A DNA stretch of 64,000 bases, taken from assembly GCF_023065955.2 (NCBI RefSeq), contig NW_026622985.1:72839931-72903930 (forward strand), given 5' to 3'. This stretch comes from Ursus arctos. Its lineage: Eukaryota > Chordata > Mammalia > Carnivora > Ursidae. The translations under genes and the position numbers were made by a program. This document shows positions 48,480-59,930 of the stretch, one piece after another. The number at the start of each line of letters is the position of its first letter. Position 1 is the first letter of the stretch. A model generated the notes under the pieces. That model saw only the letters and a program-made list of their open reading frames with translations. It had not been told where the DNA came from and did not search any database.

Positions 48480-49440
48480 AAGAATCGTAATAAATCGCTG
48501 GAACTATGCAACCTATTAGGACTAAATCATAAAGAAATAGAAAATATGAAAAGACCAGTTATGACTAAGGAAATTGAATCAGTAATCAAACAACTCCCAA
48601 CAAAGAAAATCCAGGACCAGATGATTTCATTAGTGAATTCTATCAAATATTTAAAGAAAAATCAATGTCATTCTTTTTCAAACTCTATCCAAACTCATTT
48701 TACTAGGCCAGCATTCTCCTTATACCAAAACCAGACAAGGGCATTACAAAAAAGAAAATTAGAGGTAATATCCCTGATGTACCTAGATGTAAAAATCCTG
48801 AACAAAATATTAGCAAGCTGAATTTAACAGCACATTGAAAGAATTGTACACCAGGATTAAGTGAGATTTATTGCTGGAATGCAAAGATGGTTCAGCATTC
48901 ATAAATGAATAAATGTTACACACCACAGTAACAAAATGAAGGATAAAAAGTATATGACCATCTCAATAAATGCAGAAATAGCATTTGACAAATACAACAT
49001 CTTTTTTATGATAAAGCTCTCAACAAATTAGATACAAATGGACTACATCTCAATATAATAAAGGCCATATATGACAAGATCACAGCTCTCATTTTCAGTG
49101 GTGAAAAGCTGAAAGCTTTTCGTCTGAGATAAGGAAGAGAAGGATGCCACTTTCACCATTTCTATTTACATAGTACTAGAAGTCCTAGGCAGAGCAATTA
49201 GAAAAAAAAACAGAAGATACCAAATTGGGAAGGAAGAAGTAAAATCGTCACTGTTTGCAGGTATTTTATGTATATAGAAAATCTAAAGACTCCACAAAAA
49301 CAAGTAAACAAAAACTCTTTAATAAATGAATTCAGTAAAGTTGCAGGGTAAGAAAATCAATACACAAAAATCTGTTGCATTTCTTTACCATGAGACAAAA
49401 TATCAAATATCAATCAATTTATGATAGTAAATGCAAAGAA
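48480..49440 (+). mobile_element. L1 ORF2 reverse-transcriptase fragment, sense
   Basis: One frame (48546-48821) still reads through recognisable L1 ORF2 sequence, including PTKKIQDQM and MYLDVKILNKILAS. Beyond it, the DNA continues with 'gatttattgctggaatgcaa', 'accatctcaataaatgcaga' and 'agaagtcctaggcagagcaa', all in L1 order. The catalytic region is frameshifted, and the element lacks both its 5' part and its 3' UTR. It is therefore an internal remnant without coding capacity. Confidence 0.85.
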
Positions 49441-49732
49441 GAGGAGCAAACGTGTCCTACAGTATTTACGTAATATGACTGAATTCAAATTACCAATCCA
49501 ATCTTCTCCTTTTTATCTTTTCTTTCATAAATATGTACATGACTCTAAGAAGATGTTAGCTTAGGAAGAGGTTGACTAATGCTTTTTCCCTTTCCAAACT
49601 TAAGTAAAGTAAAGGGGCTGCCTTCAAGGAAAATAGAGGGAATGCAGGAGAACCACTGAGAGGGATTGATGGGCAAGGGGTAGGGCATACATGAAAGTTA
49701 GAGTGGCATCTTAGTTGATAGCTAGACAGTTT

Positions 49733-49918
49733 TTTTGTATTGTTTTGAGAAAGAGAGAGAAAGTGTGGGGGGCAGGAGCAGAGGGAGAGAGATAGTCTTA
49801 AGCGGGCTCCATGCTCAATGTGGAGCCTGACATGGAGCTGGATCTCATGACCCTGAGATTATGACTTGAGCTGAAATCAAGAGTCAGTGGCTTAACTGAC
49901 TGAGCCACCCAAGTGCTA
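49733..49918 (-). mobile_element. Can-SINE, minus strand, diverged
   Basis: The plus strand shows a GA-rich region ('gagaaagagagagaaagtgt'), then 'gcgggctccatgctcaatgt', 'gatctcatgaccctgagatt' and head-side 'gactgagccacccaagtg'. No clear target-site duplication is seen, and the tail is decayed. This looks like an older full-length-type copy. Confidence 0.9.
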
Positions 49919-51194
49919 CTGGAATCTTTTTACATAGGAAATTGTGCTTTGCCTCCTATGTTCGTTTGAGCAAAGACTGAAGAGACTTGGAGAAAAACAG
50001 GTCAGAGAGGCATCTGCAGAACAGGCTGCAGTACCCCCACTGGTAAGACAAATACATATGAGTTTCTTGTGGGTCAAGTGTAGTTGGGGGTGGGTGTGGA
50101 GTGCAGGGTGAAGAAGTCTGATCACAGACAATGTTCACGGACAGTGAACTGTGCAGTTGGAGGTTTCCTGAGGTCCGCCCATAACAATCATATTACAGGT
50201 CACTATTTGGAAACCTGCCCCAGGCTGCATTGTCAGTCATTGTTAGTGTAAAGTCCTCTGCCATTCCCCTTCTTCACCCCAGCCTGCTAGAGCAGTAGAC
50301 TACAAGAAGAGGAAAGGAGAGAAAGCATTTAACTATTTCAGGAGGAGGACTTCTTTGCATTCCAGGTTATGTGATCACAAGTCTAAACTCGTAGGCATTA
50401 GAAAGGAGGAGGTCACAAAGCTTTAAAATGGGTGTGAGATTGGAATTTTTAAGTAGTGTAGACTAGAGGGAAGTTTATGAAAAAGTGATTAAAATCTATA
50501 GATTTTCCAAAAGTATTATTAGGAACAACAGAAGAAAAAAGGGGGAGCGGAATTCACAGCATGGTAAAAGGCAATGACTGGAGAAATGAAAGCCATTTCT
50601 GTTCTGTAATCCACTGATTCCAGATAGTTTAATAATTGGTTAAAGTAATTGCTTCACAAGAAAATTAATAATGGAAAAATAGCCTAGCATTATCACTTGT
50701 ACCAAAACTCCACACAATAATTTTGACTGCAGTCTTGGAAAAGACTATATGCGAAATAATTTCATTCAGATAGGTCAGTTATTTAATAACCTAGGAATGG
50801 GGGTGGAACCCTTTATAGCTAACGTTTCATGACAGGCCCTAAGTTGGTAGGCCTAATAATTTCTATTTCAATTAAAGTTCCTAATGTCTAATACCTAACT
50901 TTAAAATTTTAGATATTAAATTATCTCTTCAATCTATGACATGGAAATTGGGGGTTTCAGCCAATTATTTGAATAAATAGAACGATATTTTTTAGGACAG
51001 TTTTGGCCTCATCTACAGCACCCCAGAAACATTTCTTCAGGTTGAGAGGTGATGACAATTCTTGGAAGCAGATGCAGGCTCATTATTTTATGACTTCACT
51101 TACCGTTCTTCTGTGAAGGCACAGGGATCACCTACCAGTCAGTAACCAGAACATGCACTTACGCAGACCCTAATGATTTCACGAGAGCACAGTA
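49919..51194. other. Unassigned sequence
   Basis: The part 49920-50300 is less A+T-rich than its surroundings, but no exon or family is recognised. Two overlapping minus-strand frames there (71 and 60 codons) have no known similarity. Confidence 0.45.
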
Positions 51195-51390
51195 ATATGA
51201 GGCAAAAGTACTAGAGCCAGACTACCTGAGACCAAATCTCAGCTTTGCCCCTTCATGTTTATATCACTTTGGACAAATGACATAACAATTCTGTGCCTCA
51301 ATATCCTCATTTTTACAAAAGGGGCTAATAAGCTGTTTTATTCCATAGGGTTATTATAAAACAGAAAATCAAAATAATGCACAAAGTCAT
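51195..51390 (+). repeat. MIR element
   Basis: Forward MIR order: 'actagagccagactacctga', 'caaatctcagctttgcccct', 'cactttggacaaatgacata', 'tctgtgcctcaatatcctca', 'ggggctaataagctg' and 'agggttattataaaa'. This is the best-preserved MIR in the window, spanning core and 3' part. Confidence 0.85.
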
Positions 51391-52148
51391 TCAGAATATT
51401 AGTATTACCAAAGACACCAGTTTCGAGTGAGCTATAAGCAGCTTTTGCCGAAAATGGACTAAAATAATCATTATTTGGGAAAGATAAGAAAAAAGGATAA
51501 ATACGTAATATCCTATCTTCCCTTAAGTTTTATTCCTGTTTTTATCTTCATACCTAAACCATATTATTTTAACACTCTGACATTTTTTTAGATTATATTT
51601 CAACACTCATACAGCTTAGTAGAAGAAATGGGCAATAAAGAAGATTGCATAGACGTGCCCTTATATGATAATATACATGATACTTCTATAATTGAAGAGC
51701 AGAACATTTTTTTTCCTTTTTCTTTAACATGCAATAGGATTATATCCTTTTTTTCAGTGATATATGGGAAACAAGATCTATTAATCAATTGAAACCATAT
51801 TAGACTAGAATTTTTATATGATCTTTCCCCTTAAAATATTTTGCATTTTATTATTGCAATTATAGAAGTTCAAGTTAACTCAAATCCTACTGTTGAAGCA
51901 GAAAGAATTTAAATTATAAAATTAATTTAGAGAACTATGTGGAAACTACTACTGAGATAGACTTTCCCATCCCATAGAACTAGCATTTCTCTGTCGAGTG
52001 AAATGCAGTCAGTTAGCATTTACCAGTAATCTATATAAAGAGTAGGGATTAATATCTAAATACAGTTTGCCTATGATAAAAGAGTTCAGCTAAATCCTCT
52101 ATTTCTGGTGGCCTAGGTAGAGACAGAAAAGAAAACAAAATAAGACAG

Positions 52149-52210
52149 ATTGAGGGAGAAGGTGAAGGAGAGGAGGAGGAAAGAGAGAGAAAGGGGAAGG
52201 GAGAGGGAGT
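52149..52210 (+). repeat. Purine-only (GA)-rich tract
   Basis: About 60 bases of almost pure G and A on the plus strand, including 'gaaggagaggaggaggaaag'. Such homopurine tracts can form triplex DNA. It is not attached to a recognisable SINE body. Confidence 0.9.
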
Positions 52211-53069
52211 CTAACATTAGGAGCAAACATCATAGACCACAGCTTCCACAATCAGTCATGGGCTAGAGGTTAGTAAGAATAAGTTATCTTTGTATCTCAT
52301 TGCTAACTTCAAGAACAGTAGAACCTTTAGGATTATTTTTAATTGGGAAAATAGCATACAGTTAAATGTGAGTTTGTTTATGACCAATGATTGTTTTACA
52401 CAGGAAGTCCTCACGTATATTATTTTTACTTTGTTAAATACATAAAATGTAAACACTGTGTGCTATACAACCACTGACTCCATTTCACTTTCCCCTGCAT
52501 TAGCAATGAGTAAGAAGATTCACAGGACACAAAATACACTCAGTTTACTTAACTTCAAAGTCCACAAACAAGGTAGGATAGCATTCAGCCAAATAGCAAT
52601 TGCATCAGGAGTTCTTGCAACATCTCAGCTTCAGATTCTAGGCCCTCTGCCTCAGAAGGAATATTCCATTGCAAGACATGAAATTGAAGCACGTATGGAC
52701 CACTTCAGTCTGGGAATGGAGCCCCTCTCATTCCTCAAATAACTTTTATACTATTGCAAATAACCCTTCTTGGAGAAGGTTAAACCCACTAATCAGAGGT
52801 TTAGCAATGAGCACTTCTGATACCTGAGTACAGCTGCTTGATACAACATGAACCAATCAACATTCCACATTTATCTTAACTCAGTACTCTTCAGAAGGCA
52901 GAGTTGCAAGAAGGCAAACATAGAATCATACTACCAGATCTCCCTACGGTTCAGACCAAATGAATGAAATGTTAAAAACCAAATTTCCTTTACGTCTTTA
53001 AGCATTATCTGCAGATTTTACAGATTACCCCATTGACTGTATTGATTAAATTTGCAGTGAATACATTTT
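52211..53069. other. Unassigned sequence
   Basis: It contains a 94-codon plus-strand frame (52458-52742) with no recognisable domain and no exon signals. No named repeat is seen. Confidence 0.45.
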
Positions 53070-53261
53070 AAGATTTATCTATTTATTTTTTGAGAGAGAG
53101 AGAGAGAGAGAAAGAGCATGAGCGGGGGATGGGGGAAGAGGGAGAAGGAGAGACTCTCTCCTGGGAGGCTGAGGCGGAGCTCCAACAAGGGGCTCCATCT
53201 CACGACCCTGAGATCATGACCTGAACCAAAACCAAGAGTTGACTGAGCCACCCAGTCCCTG
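53070..53261 (-). mobile_element. Can-SINE, minus strand
   Basis: The plus strand shows the tail ('ttaagatttatctatttatt'), an AG repeat, 'ggggctccatctcacgaccc', 'tgagatcatgacctgaacca' and 'gactgagccacccag'. The head is slightly truncated and shows a small internal deletion near 'agagttgactgagc'. The target-site duplication is not convincing. Confidence 0.9.
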
Positions 53262-53704
53262 ATACTTTTTTTTAATTATTATTATAGGTAGCTCTGAACA
53301 TCCTAAACAGCAGATAAAACATCCTGTAAAAACAATGAATGCTAAAGACTAAAAATATTATATCACTTAACATATAACCATCATGGGAAATGTATGTCTT
53401 CATCATATTTAATATTTGGTTTATAACTTTGCTTATAGCTTTAATTGTTTGAGATCCCTTATGGTTCTAGTAATATAAATTTGAATCTTTATAAGAAGTT
53501 TGCACTATTTTTACTAGAAGTGAAGGTAAAAGAATACCAGATCAAGCTAGCCAAGGATTTGAGTTATCCATCCACTGATTCTTATCAAAATACAGGATTA
53601 AGATTATTTTCCTTTGGAGATTCAAACTTAAAATACTCATCATAAGACTGAGATTCCTTTTAACAGTTAAACTTATTAATATATAACCTGTAGGTACCCA
53701 TATC

Positions 53705-53775
53705 TCAAACATGGAGAGCACAGTCTGGAAACTAGTAAGTGCTCAATAAATAAACATATATTTGTTAAATGTATT
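53705..53775 (+). repeat. L2 3'-terminal fragment
   Basis: 'gagagcacagtctggaaact', then 'agtaagtgctcaataaataa' and 'atatttgttaaatg'. This is the terminal L2 pattern in forward orientation (in better copies 'gtaggcgctcaataaat' and 'tgttgaatga'). Confidence 0.6.
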
Positions 53776-53941
53776 AATTTGTTAATTAGCACTTTGTTTA
53801 GTCATTTATATCAGTTTTATTTTTCAAAGCCTAATTTGAGTTTCGTGATATATACCATCCATTTGAAATTTCATTTTACCAGTATGACAAAATCAGTTGC
53901 CTTAATATCATGATATCTTGACCTGTCCTGTCAGCACTATT

Positions 53942-54114
53942 AAAAATGTATGCATGCCAGGGCACCTGGGTGGCTCAGTCAGTTAAGCCTCTGATTCATG
54001 GTTTCTGCTCAGCTATGATCACAGGGTGGTGGGAGATTCCTTCTCCCTCTACCCCTCTCCCCACTCTAAAATAAATAAATAAATAAAAATCTTTTTTAAA
54101 AACGTATGCCTGCC
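53942..54114 (+). mobile_element. Can-SINE, internally shortened, with target-site duplication
   Basis: The flanks 'aaaaatgtatgcatgcc' (53942-53958) and 'aaaaacgtatgcctgcc' (54098-54114) match at 15 of 17. The element between them has a good head ('gggcacctgggtggctcagt', 'cagttaagcctctgattc') and an 'aaataaataaataaaaatct' tail. It is only about 139 bp long because the middle between the B-box region and the CT-rich part is missing. Confidence 0.93.
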
Positions 54115-54559
54115 TCATTAGTATTTTATATTTAATAGCATCATTTAGAAAATTAATTTCCTAGGAGATGAGGACTTGTGTGTTCTCTAGCAGGTCTCCT
54201 TTTTTGATACACTTGGCCAAGAAAACACACTGATCACAATATTTAAACTTTTTTTTCTCTTTGCCCCTTGTTTGTGACAAGTGATGTGATTAACTACTGG
54301 ACCCAAAGATAATCTCTTATCTAACTAACATTGCCATTGCTCATCATGTTCTTCCTTTTCTTGGAACAGTTGTGATTGCTTCTGAAATACCTGGCATTAT
54401 TGTTAGTTACCAATGTTTACTACTTCTTGCCTATATCTACTTTTTTTATACCTTACTTTTGTATCCCAATTACTTTTTTTTTATTATTATCTCTTTCTAA
54501 TTTGAATATATTCTAGTTAGGGTAAGTAATGTTAACTGTTTAATGAAAAACCTTCAAAT

Positions 54560-54830
54560 CTTGGAGAATTAACAATATAGAGGTTTATTGTTCACTCATG
54601 TCACAGTACAGCATTGTCCCCAAGAGTGGGGAGAAATTCGGAGCATGAGTATAACTAAAGCTTGGCCATCTTTAATACATGGCTTAAAATTCACATTGAT
54701 TCAATAGAAGGGGTAAAAGAGATTGTTGAGTAGCTTCTAACTGCTCATATTTCATTGGTATCAACCAATCATATGACCCCATCTATAATCAAAAGGACTA
54801 GAAAATTGCATTCAGAAAAAGGGGAAAAGT
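54560..54830. repeat. Possible ancient dispersed repeat, family unknown
   Basis: The sequence 'aacaatatagaggtttattg' followed at distance by 'accaatcatatgaccccatc' resembles a recurrent old mammalian repeat pattern (tail-side 'aggtttattt' and 'agtcacatggcccc'). I cannot name the family and the identity is low. Confidence 0.3.
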
Positions 54831-55260
54831 TTAATGAGCATCCAGCCAACATTTGACATAATTTTTACATAAACACATGGATTTTACACACTCAGCTTTT
54901 TCCACAGATTTATTTTTTATCATTATCGGTATCATGTTGATACAAAAATTGCCATGGCATTTCCAGTATAAGCTTTCATGCTATTTCCTGAAAATGTTAC
55001 GTTTGAGAAAATTCTTTTATTCTAGGTAATGAAAACATATAAAAGATCCCTCTTAATCTTTTTCTTTACTCAAGACAGGGATTCAGCTATGCTCCCAATT
55101 CCTTTTAAATAGAGAATAGTAGTAAAATCCAACATAAAGGCACATGGGCCAAGATTGCTACAACCGCTGGGTCAATTTTAGCAATGACATATGGAAAATG
55201 TATATATTTAAGGTTATGAAGTGAAATTTAGTTTTTAACTTAATGTATTATGTTACAGTA

Positions 55261-55275
55261 CTTTTTTTTTTTTAA
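55261..55275 (+). repeat. Poly-T tract
   Basis: An uninterrupted T-run without a recognisable retroelement attached. Confidence 0.85.
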
Positions 55276-55590
55276 TAGTAATGGGGCTTCATTGACAACT
55301 AAGGTTTTCTACAACTTTGACAATAGTTATTTTGAACTTCAGTTAAAGCCTTTCCAGACTCAGTTGGGAGCCTAATCAAGGTATTTCCAGGTGAACGATG
55401 CTTGAGTCCAGTCATTTTTGAAATATACCTTTTTTACTTATGACTATAATCAGAAAGCTGTCTGACTTCTGTAGCTAATAACCAACCATGTCAAAATTTT
55501 CTTTATAAGATAAATGGTAAATTGTACTAAAGATATACTCTATTATAGGGAGAATTGAGCTTACCATGCTATCACAAGTTGGTATAAAAT

Positions 55591-55826
55591 TCTAAAACTG
55601 GGGTGCCTGGGAGGCTCAGATGGTTAAGTGTCTGCCTTTGGCTCAGGTCATGATCCCAGGGTCCTGAGATGGAGCCTCACATCTGGCTCCTGGCTCAGCA
55701 GGGAGTCGGCTTCCCCCTCTCCCTCTGCTTCCCCCTACCCCCCATGCTCTCGTTTGCTCTCTCTCTCTCTGTATCTCTCTGTCTCAAATGAATAAATAAA
55801 ATCTTAAAAAAAAAAAATCTAAAACT
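55591..55826 (+). mobile_element. Full-length Can-SINE with 9-bp target-site duplication
   Basis: 'tctaaaact' at 55591-55599 and 55818-55826 flanks a forward SINE: 'ggggtgcctgggaggctcag', 'ggttaagtgtctgcctttgg', 'ggtcatgatcccagggtcct', a long CT-rich stretch, 'aatgaataaataaaatctta' and a 12-A run. The head carries one change from the usual 'ctgggtggctcag'. It is moderately young. Confidence 0.95.
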
Positions 55827-56959
55827 TACGTAAGTTTCACGTTTCCTTTTTCCTTTCACACTTTGAACAGAAAAGCATCATCACTTATTTTTATTACTGA
55901 AGTCTAAAATTCTAAAAGTTATTTTGCGTGTATTTCATTTGCTGGGGCCTTTTCTAGTCCCAAATTCATTCATATGCAGAATTACCATGATATTCTGAAG
56001 AAAACAGGATGTCATTCTCTAAATGAAACACTTGGAAGGAGGATTATTTCTATTTCAAGCCTCCAGTTTATTTTAATTTATTTGCTGATGGAGCCAAGAT
56101 CTGCAAGAACAGTCCCACTTTCTCATGCTGATTCTAAGTGCAAAAATCTACATCATGACCTTTGTATTAACAGACACAATATATCTTTAAAAATAGAGTA
56201 TTCTTGCCATATGTGCCAGGGCCCTAGTGACTTCAAATCTAAATAGACAACATTACTACAGAAAAGCTTCAGTCTTGAGAAGAATGGCTTTCACACAGCT
56301 GAATGAGAATTAAAAGAAAACAAAACAAGAAAAAATCCATGCTGAGCTTAAAATACATTGTCAGAGAACCAGAATCCAAAATAGAGTGAAAATATATGCC
56401 TCAACTCAAGCAGTTTTTGTCTGTCACTCATCTCCTGGTTTATAATCATTCTCAAGTGAGTATTATTAAGAAGACACATTAGCCTCCTCAGTCTCCATCT
56501 CCCGCAGGTACTCTTCTGAATCCCCATGAACAATCGCCAGAGGAACCTTAGAGGGAGACTGAGTTTGCTATTCACATTTGGATTTCACACAGTCCAGGGA
56601 TGGGGTCAAATCACTGACTCAGCAGCCTTCTCTCTCTCTGTTCATGCTTGTTCTTCCCGCTCTTCTAGGACCACAGAAGAAGATAAATCACCACTAGCAT
56701 GTTTGGAGGAGGCTATGTGATATCAGAATAATTGATTTTTTGTTAGGATACGGATGTCACTGAGCAGTGTATCCTTGGAAGCCAATATAATTATTTAAAA
56801 GGAGAAGAAACTGTTGAAATTATGAGCGGTTGGGTCAGTGGAACTGGGGAAACCCTTAAAGGAGCTAGCAGTCTGGATGTTTTCCTCAGAATATGGGGAA
56901 ATCAATGTTGAATACAGCATCAGTTAACAGTGTATAGCATTTCATAGTTTCCTACGAGT
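55827..56959. other. Unassigned sequence
   Basis: It contains frames of 90 (plus, 55974-56246), 75 (minus) and 64 (plus) codons, none with recognisable similarity or exon context. No named element is seen. Confidence 0.45.
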
Positions 56960-57060
56960 GACGTCTCATTCAGGTATTAGATGGCATTTGTATTATCTAC
57001 AGTTATCAGTTGAACAAATGAAGATTTGCAGAATTTAAGTGATTTAGTTTGTCTTCGACT
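56960..57060 (-). repeat. Probable MIR fragment
   Basis: 'gacgtctcattcaggtatta' and 'gaacaaatgaagatttgcag' followed by 'aatttaagtgattta' follow the antisense MIR pattern ('ctcattt...', 'gaggaaactgagg', 'gttaagtaactt'). Confidence 0.42.
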
Positions 57061-57420
57061 TAATATGCTCCAGAAGCAGCATTTTATAAAAATCTGATTC
57101 AAAATCCTATATCTTCATCTTCTTGCTTTCTGTCTTTTTTTTTTTTCTTTTTAAACTACACTAGTGATTTTCAGATCATATCTTGCAGTGATATGGGTCT
57201 CTGGAAATGAGCTTTGGGCTTATTGTAAAGGGGAAAGCAGAGTATTAGAGCAAGTGGGAATGTTAATAGCTTCTCCTCATCCTTCAGTCAAAGCAACCCC
57301 ATTTTGATTGATGTGAAATTGGGGTTTGATGTTAAGATTACATTTGAAAAATATAAAAAACAGTTCCAATAACTAAATAACCCAAACAACAGGTTTTCAG
57401 GCCAAAACATTGTACTATGT

Positions 57421-57435
57421 GGGGTTTTTTTGTTT

Positions 57436-57485
<50 letters not shown>

Positions 57486-57531
57486 GGGTTTTTTGTTTGT
57501 TTGTTTCTGTTTTGTTTTTATGTTTGTTTTC
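57421..57531 (+). repeat. (GT)n microsatellite inside a T/G-only block
   Basis: About 21 GT units (57440-57481) are flanked on both sides by T/G sequence: 'ggggtttttttgttttgttt' before and 'gttttgggttttttgtttgt' after. Across about 110 bases the plus strand is almost entirely T and G. It is a simple-sequence block, not a gene or known element. Confidence 0.95.
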
Positions 57532-58216
57532 CCAAATAGAGACTGCTAAAAGTTATTCCTAGGTAAAAGTTCATCCATCAACCATCCTAGAACTTAAGAC
57601 CTTTGGATTCTAAGATTGATGCACACCTGGCTGCACCAAGGGGCAGCTCCAGATTTGCCTAGAAAAACACAGGAATTATAAGGTTAGGATATTTTTAAGC
57701 TAACAAATTGATGTATATCTTTTCTCTGCTAACCTTGTTTAAAGATCAAGTTGTAAGTTCATTGATTAGATTTAGCAAATGTCCTATTCACTTACTGGGA
57801 TTCTGCACAGTAGACTAGCTACACTAGCTCTTTTTTGAGAAGGGCAGATGGATCTTTTGATGACAGAGCCCAGACTCTTGGCCACAGCCAGTTGAATTAA
57901 GGTTGACATGTAACCCAAGCTGGGCCAATTTCATTACTTTGCACATGTTAAAACCACGTATAGCAAGTTAAAGCTGGAAGCTGAGTCACATTAATAGTGT
58001 AGCGTCAACACACTGCAAAACCGTCCCATCTCTGCCCATTCTGAAACCTTTATTTTTCAGTGTTTCTTTTGATTCTGTGACATTCTCTCTTATTGCTCAA
58101 GTTAGCTCAAGCTTTCGTGCTTTTGTTTTTCCCCTTTTGCAACCAACAATATCTTACCTAAGAGAGCAGTAACTTAAAAATCTATTTGTGGAAGCAGCTG
58201 TGTTCTAATTCAGAGG

Positions 58217-58237
58217 GTTGTTGTTGTTGTTGTTGTT
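58217..58237 (+). repeat. (GTT)n short tandem repeat
   Basis: Seven TTG/GTT units in a row, followed by a T-run. Confidence 0.95.
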
Positions 58238-59269
58238 CTTTTTTTCTTTTTAGTCTTCTTTGTTAATGAGCTTAAGATAAATGCTTAATTACTACCATAT
58301 TTTATAATAAGTCATAAATTCATCAGTAAGTACAATAATTTTCTTAATTTGTTTCTAGTGTATTTTCTAAACAAATAGAAATGATCCAAATATAGATAAA
58401 ACTATATTTCTATAAAGCCTATAAAATAAATCAGTGACAGTGTTTTTCAGATATTAAATTCAATTTTCTTTCTTTTCTTAATTTCTACTGCTAATCCTAG
58501 AAATGCATTTCTATATTTGAGGAAACTTGAATTTTTGTATGGTTATTACTCTGCTAAAATATTTGAAAATAGACTACTTAATTTTACAGTATTATTTCAA
58601 ATATCATTACTGCATATGGCATTTTATCTAAGTACATACTCTAAAATTGGACTATTCTTAAATGATCACCATATGAAGTAAAATCCCTATTTTATATCTT
58701 ACTCTATTAGCAGAACTGTGGACTACAAAATGAGTAATTGTATATAAAGGAAGATTTTACTGATGATGATTAAGCTTCTGAAATTTTATTGTGTTTCACA
58801 GTGTATTATTTTATTAACCTGGGGAGAAGAGGACACCTTGCACATCTTTTAGCACCCATCATTATTCAATTAAATAGACTACTTGAAAAATAAAATTCTC
58901 ATGGTAAACTGCTGAATTGGGTCATTCTGAAAGTCTTCTCATCATTTTTATGGTTTGTTCTTAATAGTTGAACAGTATTGCCTTATGTTCCCGTGGTTCA
59001 GGTACCCATCAATTCAGAATTTATTACAGTAACCTCTCAACTGTCCTCCATATCTCTGGCTCCTTTCTTTCTTGTCACCCCAAATCCAGTCCAACCTATA
59101 CCCAATCCATAAATCAATCCTCATAAACACTATCTTCACTGGTCAGCAGCTTTTGAAAAACAAAAACAAAAAGTACTTTAATTTCATTTTAAGAAAGCAA
59201 TTTAATACTTTTGGGAGTCATTCAAAGGTCTCTAACTTGGTACTAGTTGGTCCAATACAAACCACATTT
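58238..59269. other. Unassigned A+T-rich sequence
   Basis: A short part at 59035-59105 ('aacctctcaactgtcctcca') resembles the pyrimidine-rich L2 region seen at 30.7-31.1 kb. Otherwise nothing is recognised. The 102-codon plus-strand frame at 59072-59380 crosses into a MIR and is not a gene. Confidence 0.45.
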
Positions 59270-59455
59270 ATAAAGCCAAGCTTTTATAATGCATTTTCCC
59301 TAATGCTTATAATAAACTTCTTAAGTACATTCAGTTATTCCAGTTTTACACCTGAAGAAACTGAGGCCCAGAAAATTTAACTGATTTTCAGCAGTTATAT
59401 AGCTGATAAACAGAGGCATCTTTTTTTGAGCCCTAGTCTGTCTGGATTCCATAAA
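59270..59455 (-). repeat. MIR-type element, antisense
   Basis: 'ttttacacctgaagaaactg', then 'aggcccagaaaatttaactg', 'agcagttatatagctgataa' and 'cagaggcat' match the antisense MIR order. On the right, 'gagccctagtctgtctggat' continues it. Confidence 0.75.
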
Positions 59456-59884
59456 ATACATCATGAAAAATAGGTCCTGAGGTCAAATAAGTTTATGGAA
59501 ATAATGTAGAAATATATATCCATCTTAGAAATTCAAAGTTCCCAGTAGCATTTTAGGGAACTGAATAGTTGTATATTAACAAATGCATTCCAATTTGGTT
59601 AATCCAACATCTTCCAAACCTGTTGGACCTCACTGTCTTTTTCATGTTCCACTAATATACTATCACTAGCAGACTATTGTAAAAGTATTTTTCATCTGCC
59701 TAATATGCATGTACTTGCCCCTTTTCATGGCTTCACTGGGAACTCCCTGTTGTGTATGGCCACAGTCGTGGTATCAATCATCTATCTGCCTCTTCCCATT
59801 CCAGAGGTAGATGTATTACCCTGGTTGTTCAATGAGAGTACCAATACTATAGGACACAGCAATTATTTCAAAATATCAAATGTC

Positions 59885-59930
59885 CATTAGAATCTTTCCT
59901 GGGGGGGAGGGCATTAGAATCTTTCCTGGG
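59885..59930 (+). repeat. Local direct repeat, 19 bp, period 27
   Basis: 'cattagaatctttcctggg' occurs at 59885-59903 and 59912-59930, separated by 'ggggaggg'. A third partial start 'cattagg' follows at 59931. This looks like replication slippage. Confidence 0.9.

Noticed and set aside
48546..48821. Reading frame with reverse-transcriptase similarity, considered as an active L1
   Set aside because: The frame is interrupted soon afterwards, the catalytic region is shifted, and both element ends are missing.
49920..50300. Less A+T-rich patch considered as an exon or CpG island
   Set aside because: Very few CpG pairs, no consistent open frame with splice flanks, and no recognisable protein.
57800..57990. 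Possible ancient repeat around 'acatgtaacccaagctgggcc'
   Set aside because: The phrase recalls an old dispersed mammalian repeat, but I could not name the family or set boundaries, so it was not listed.
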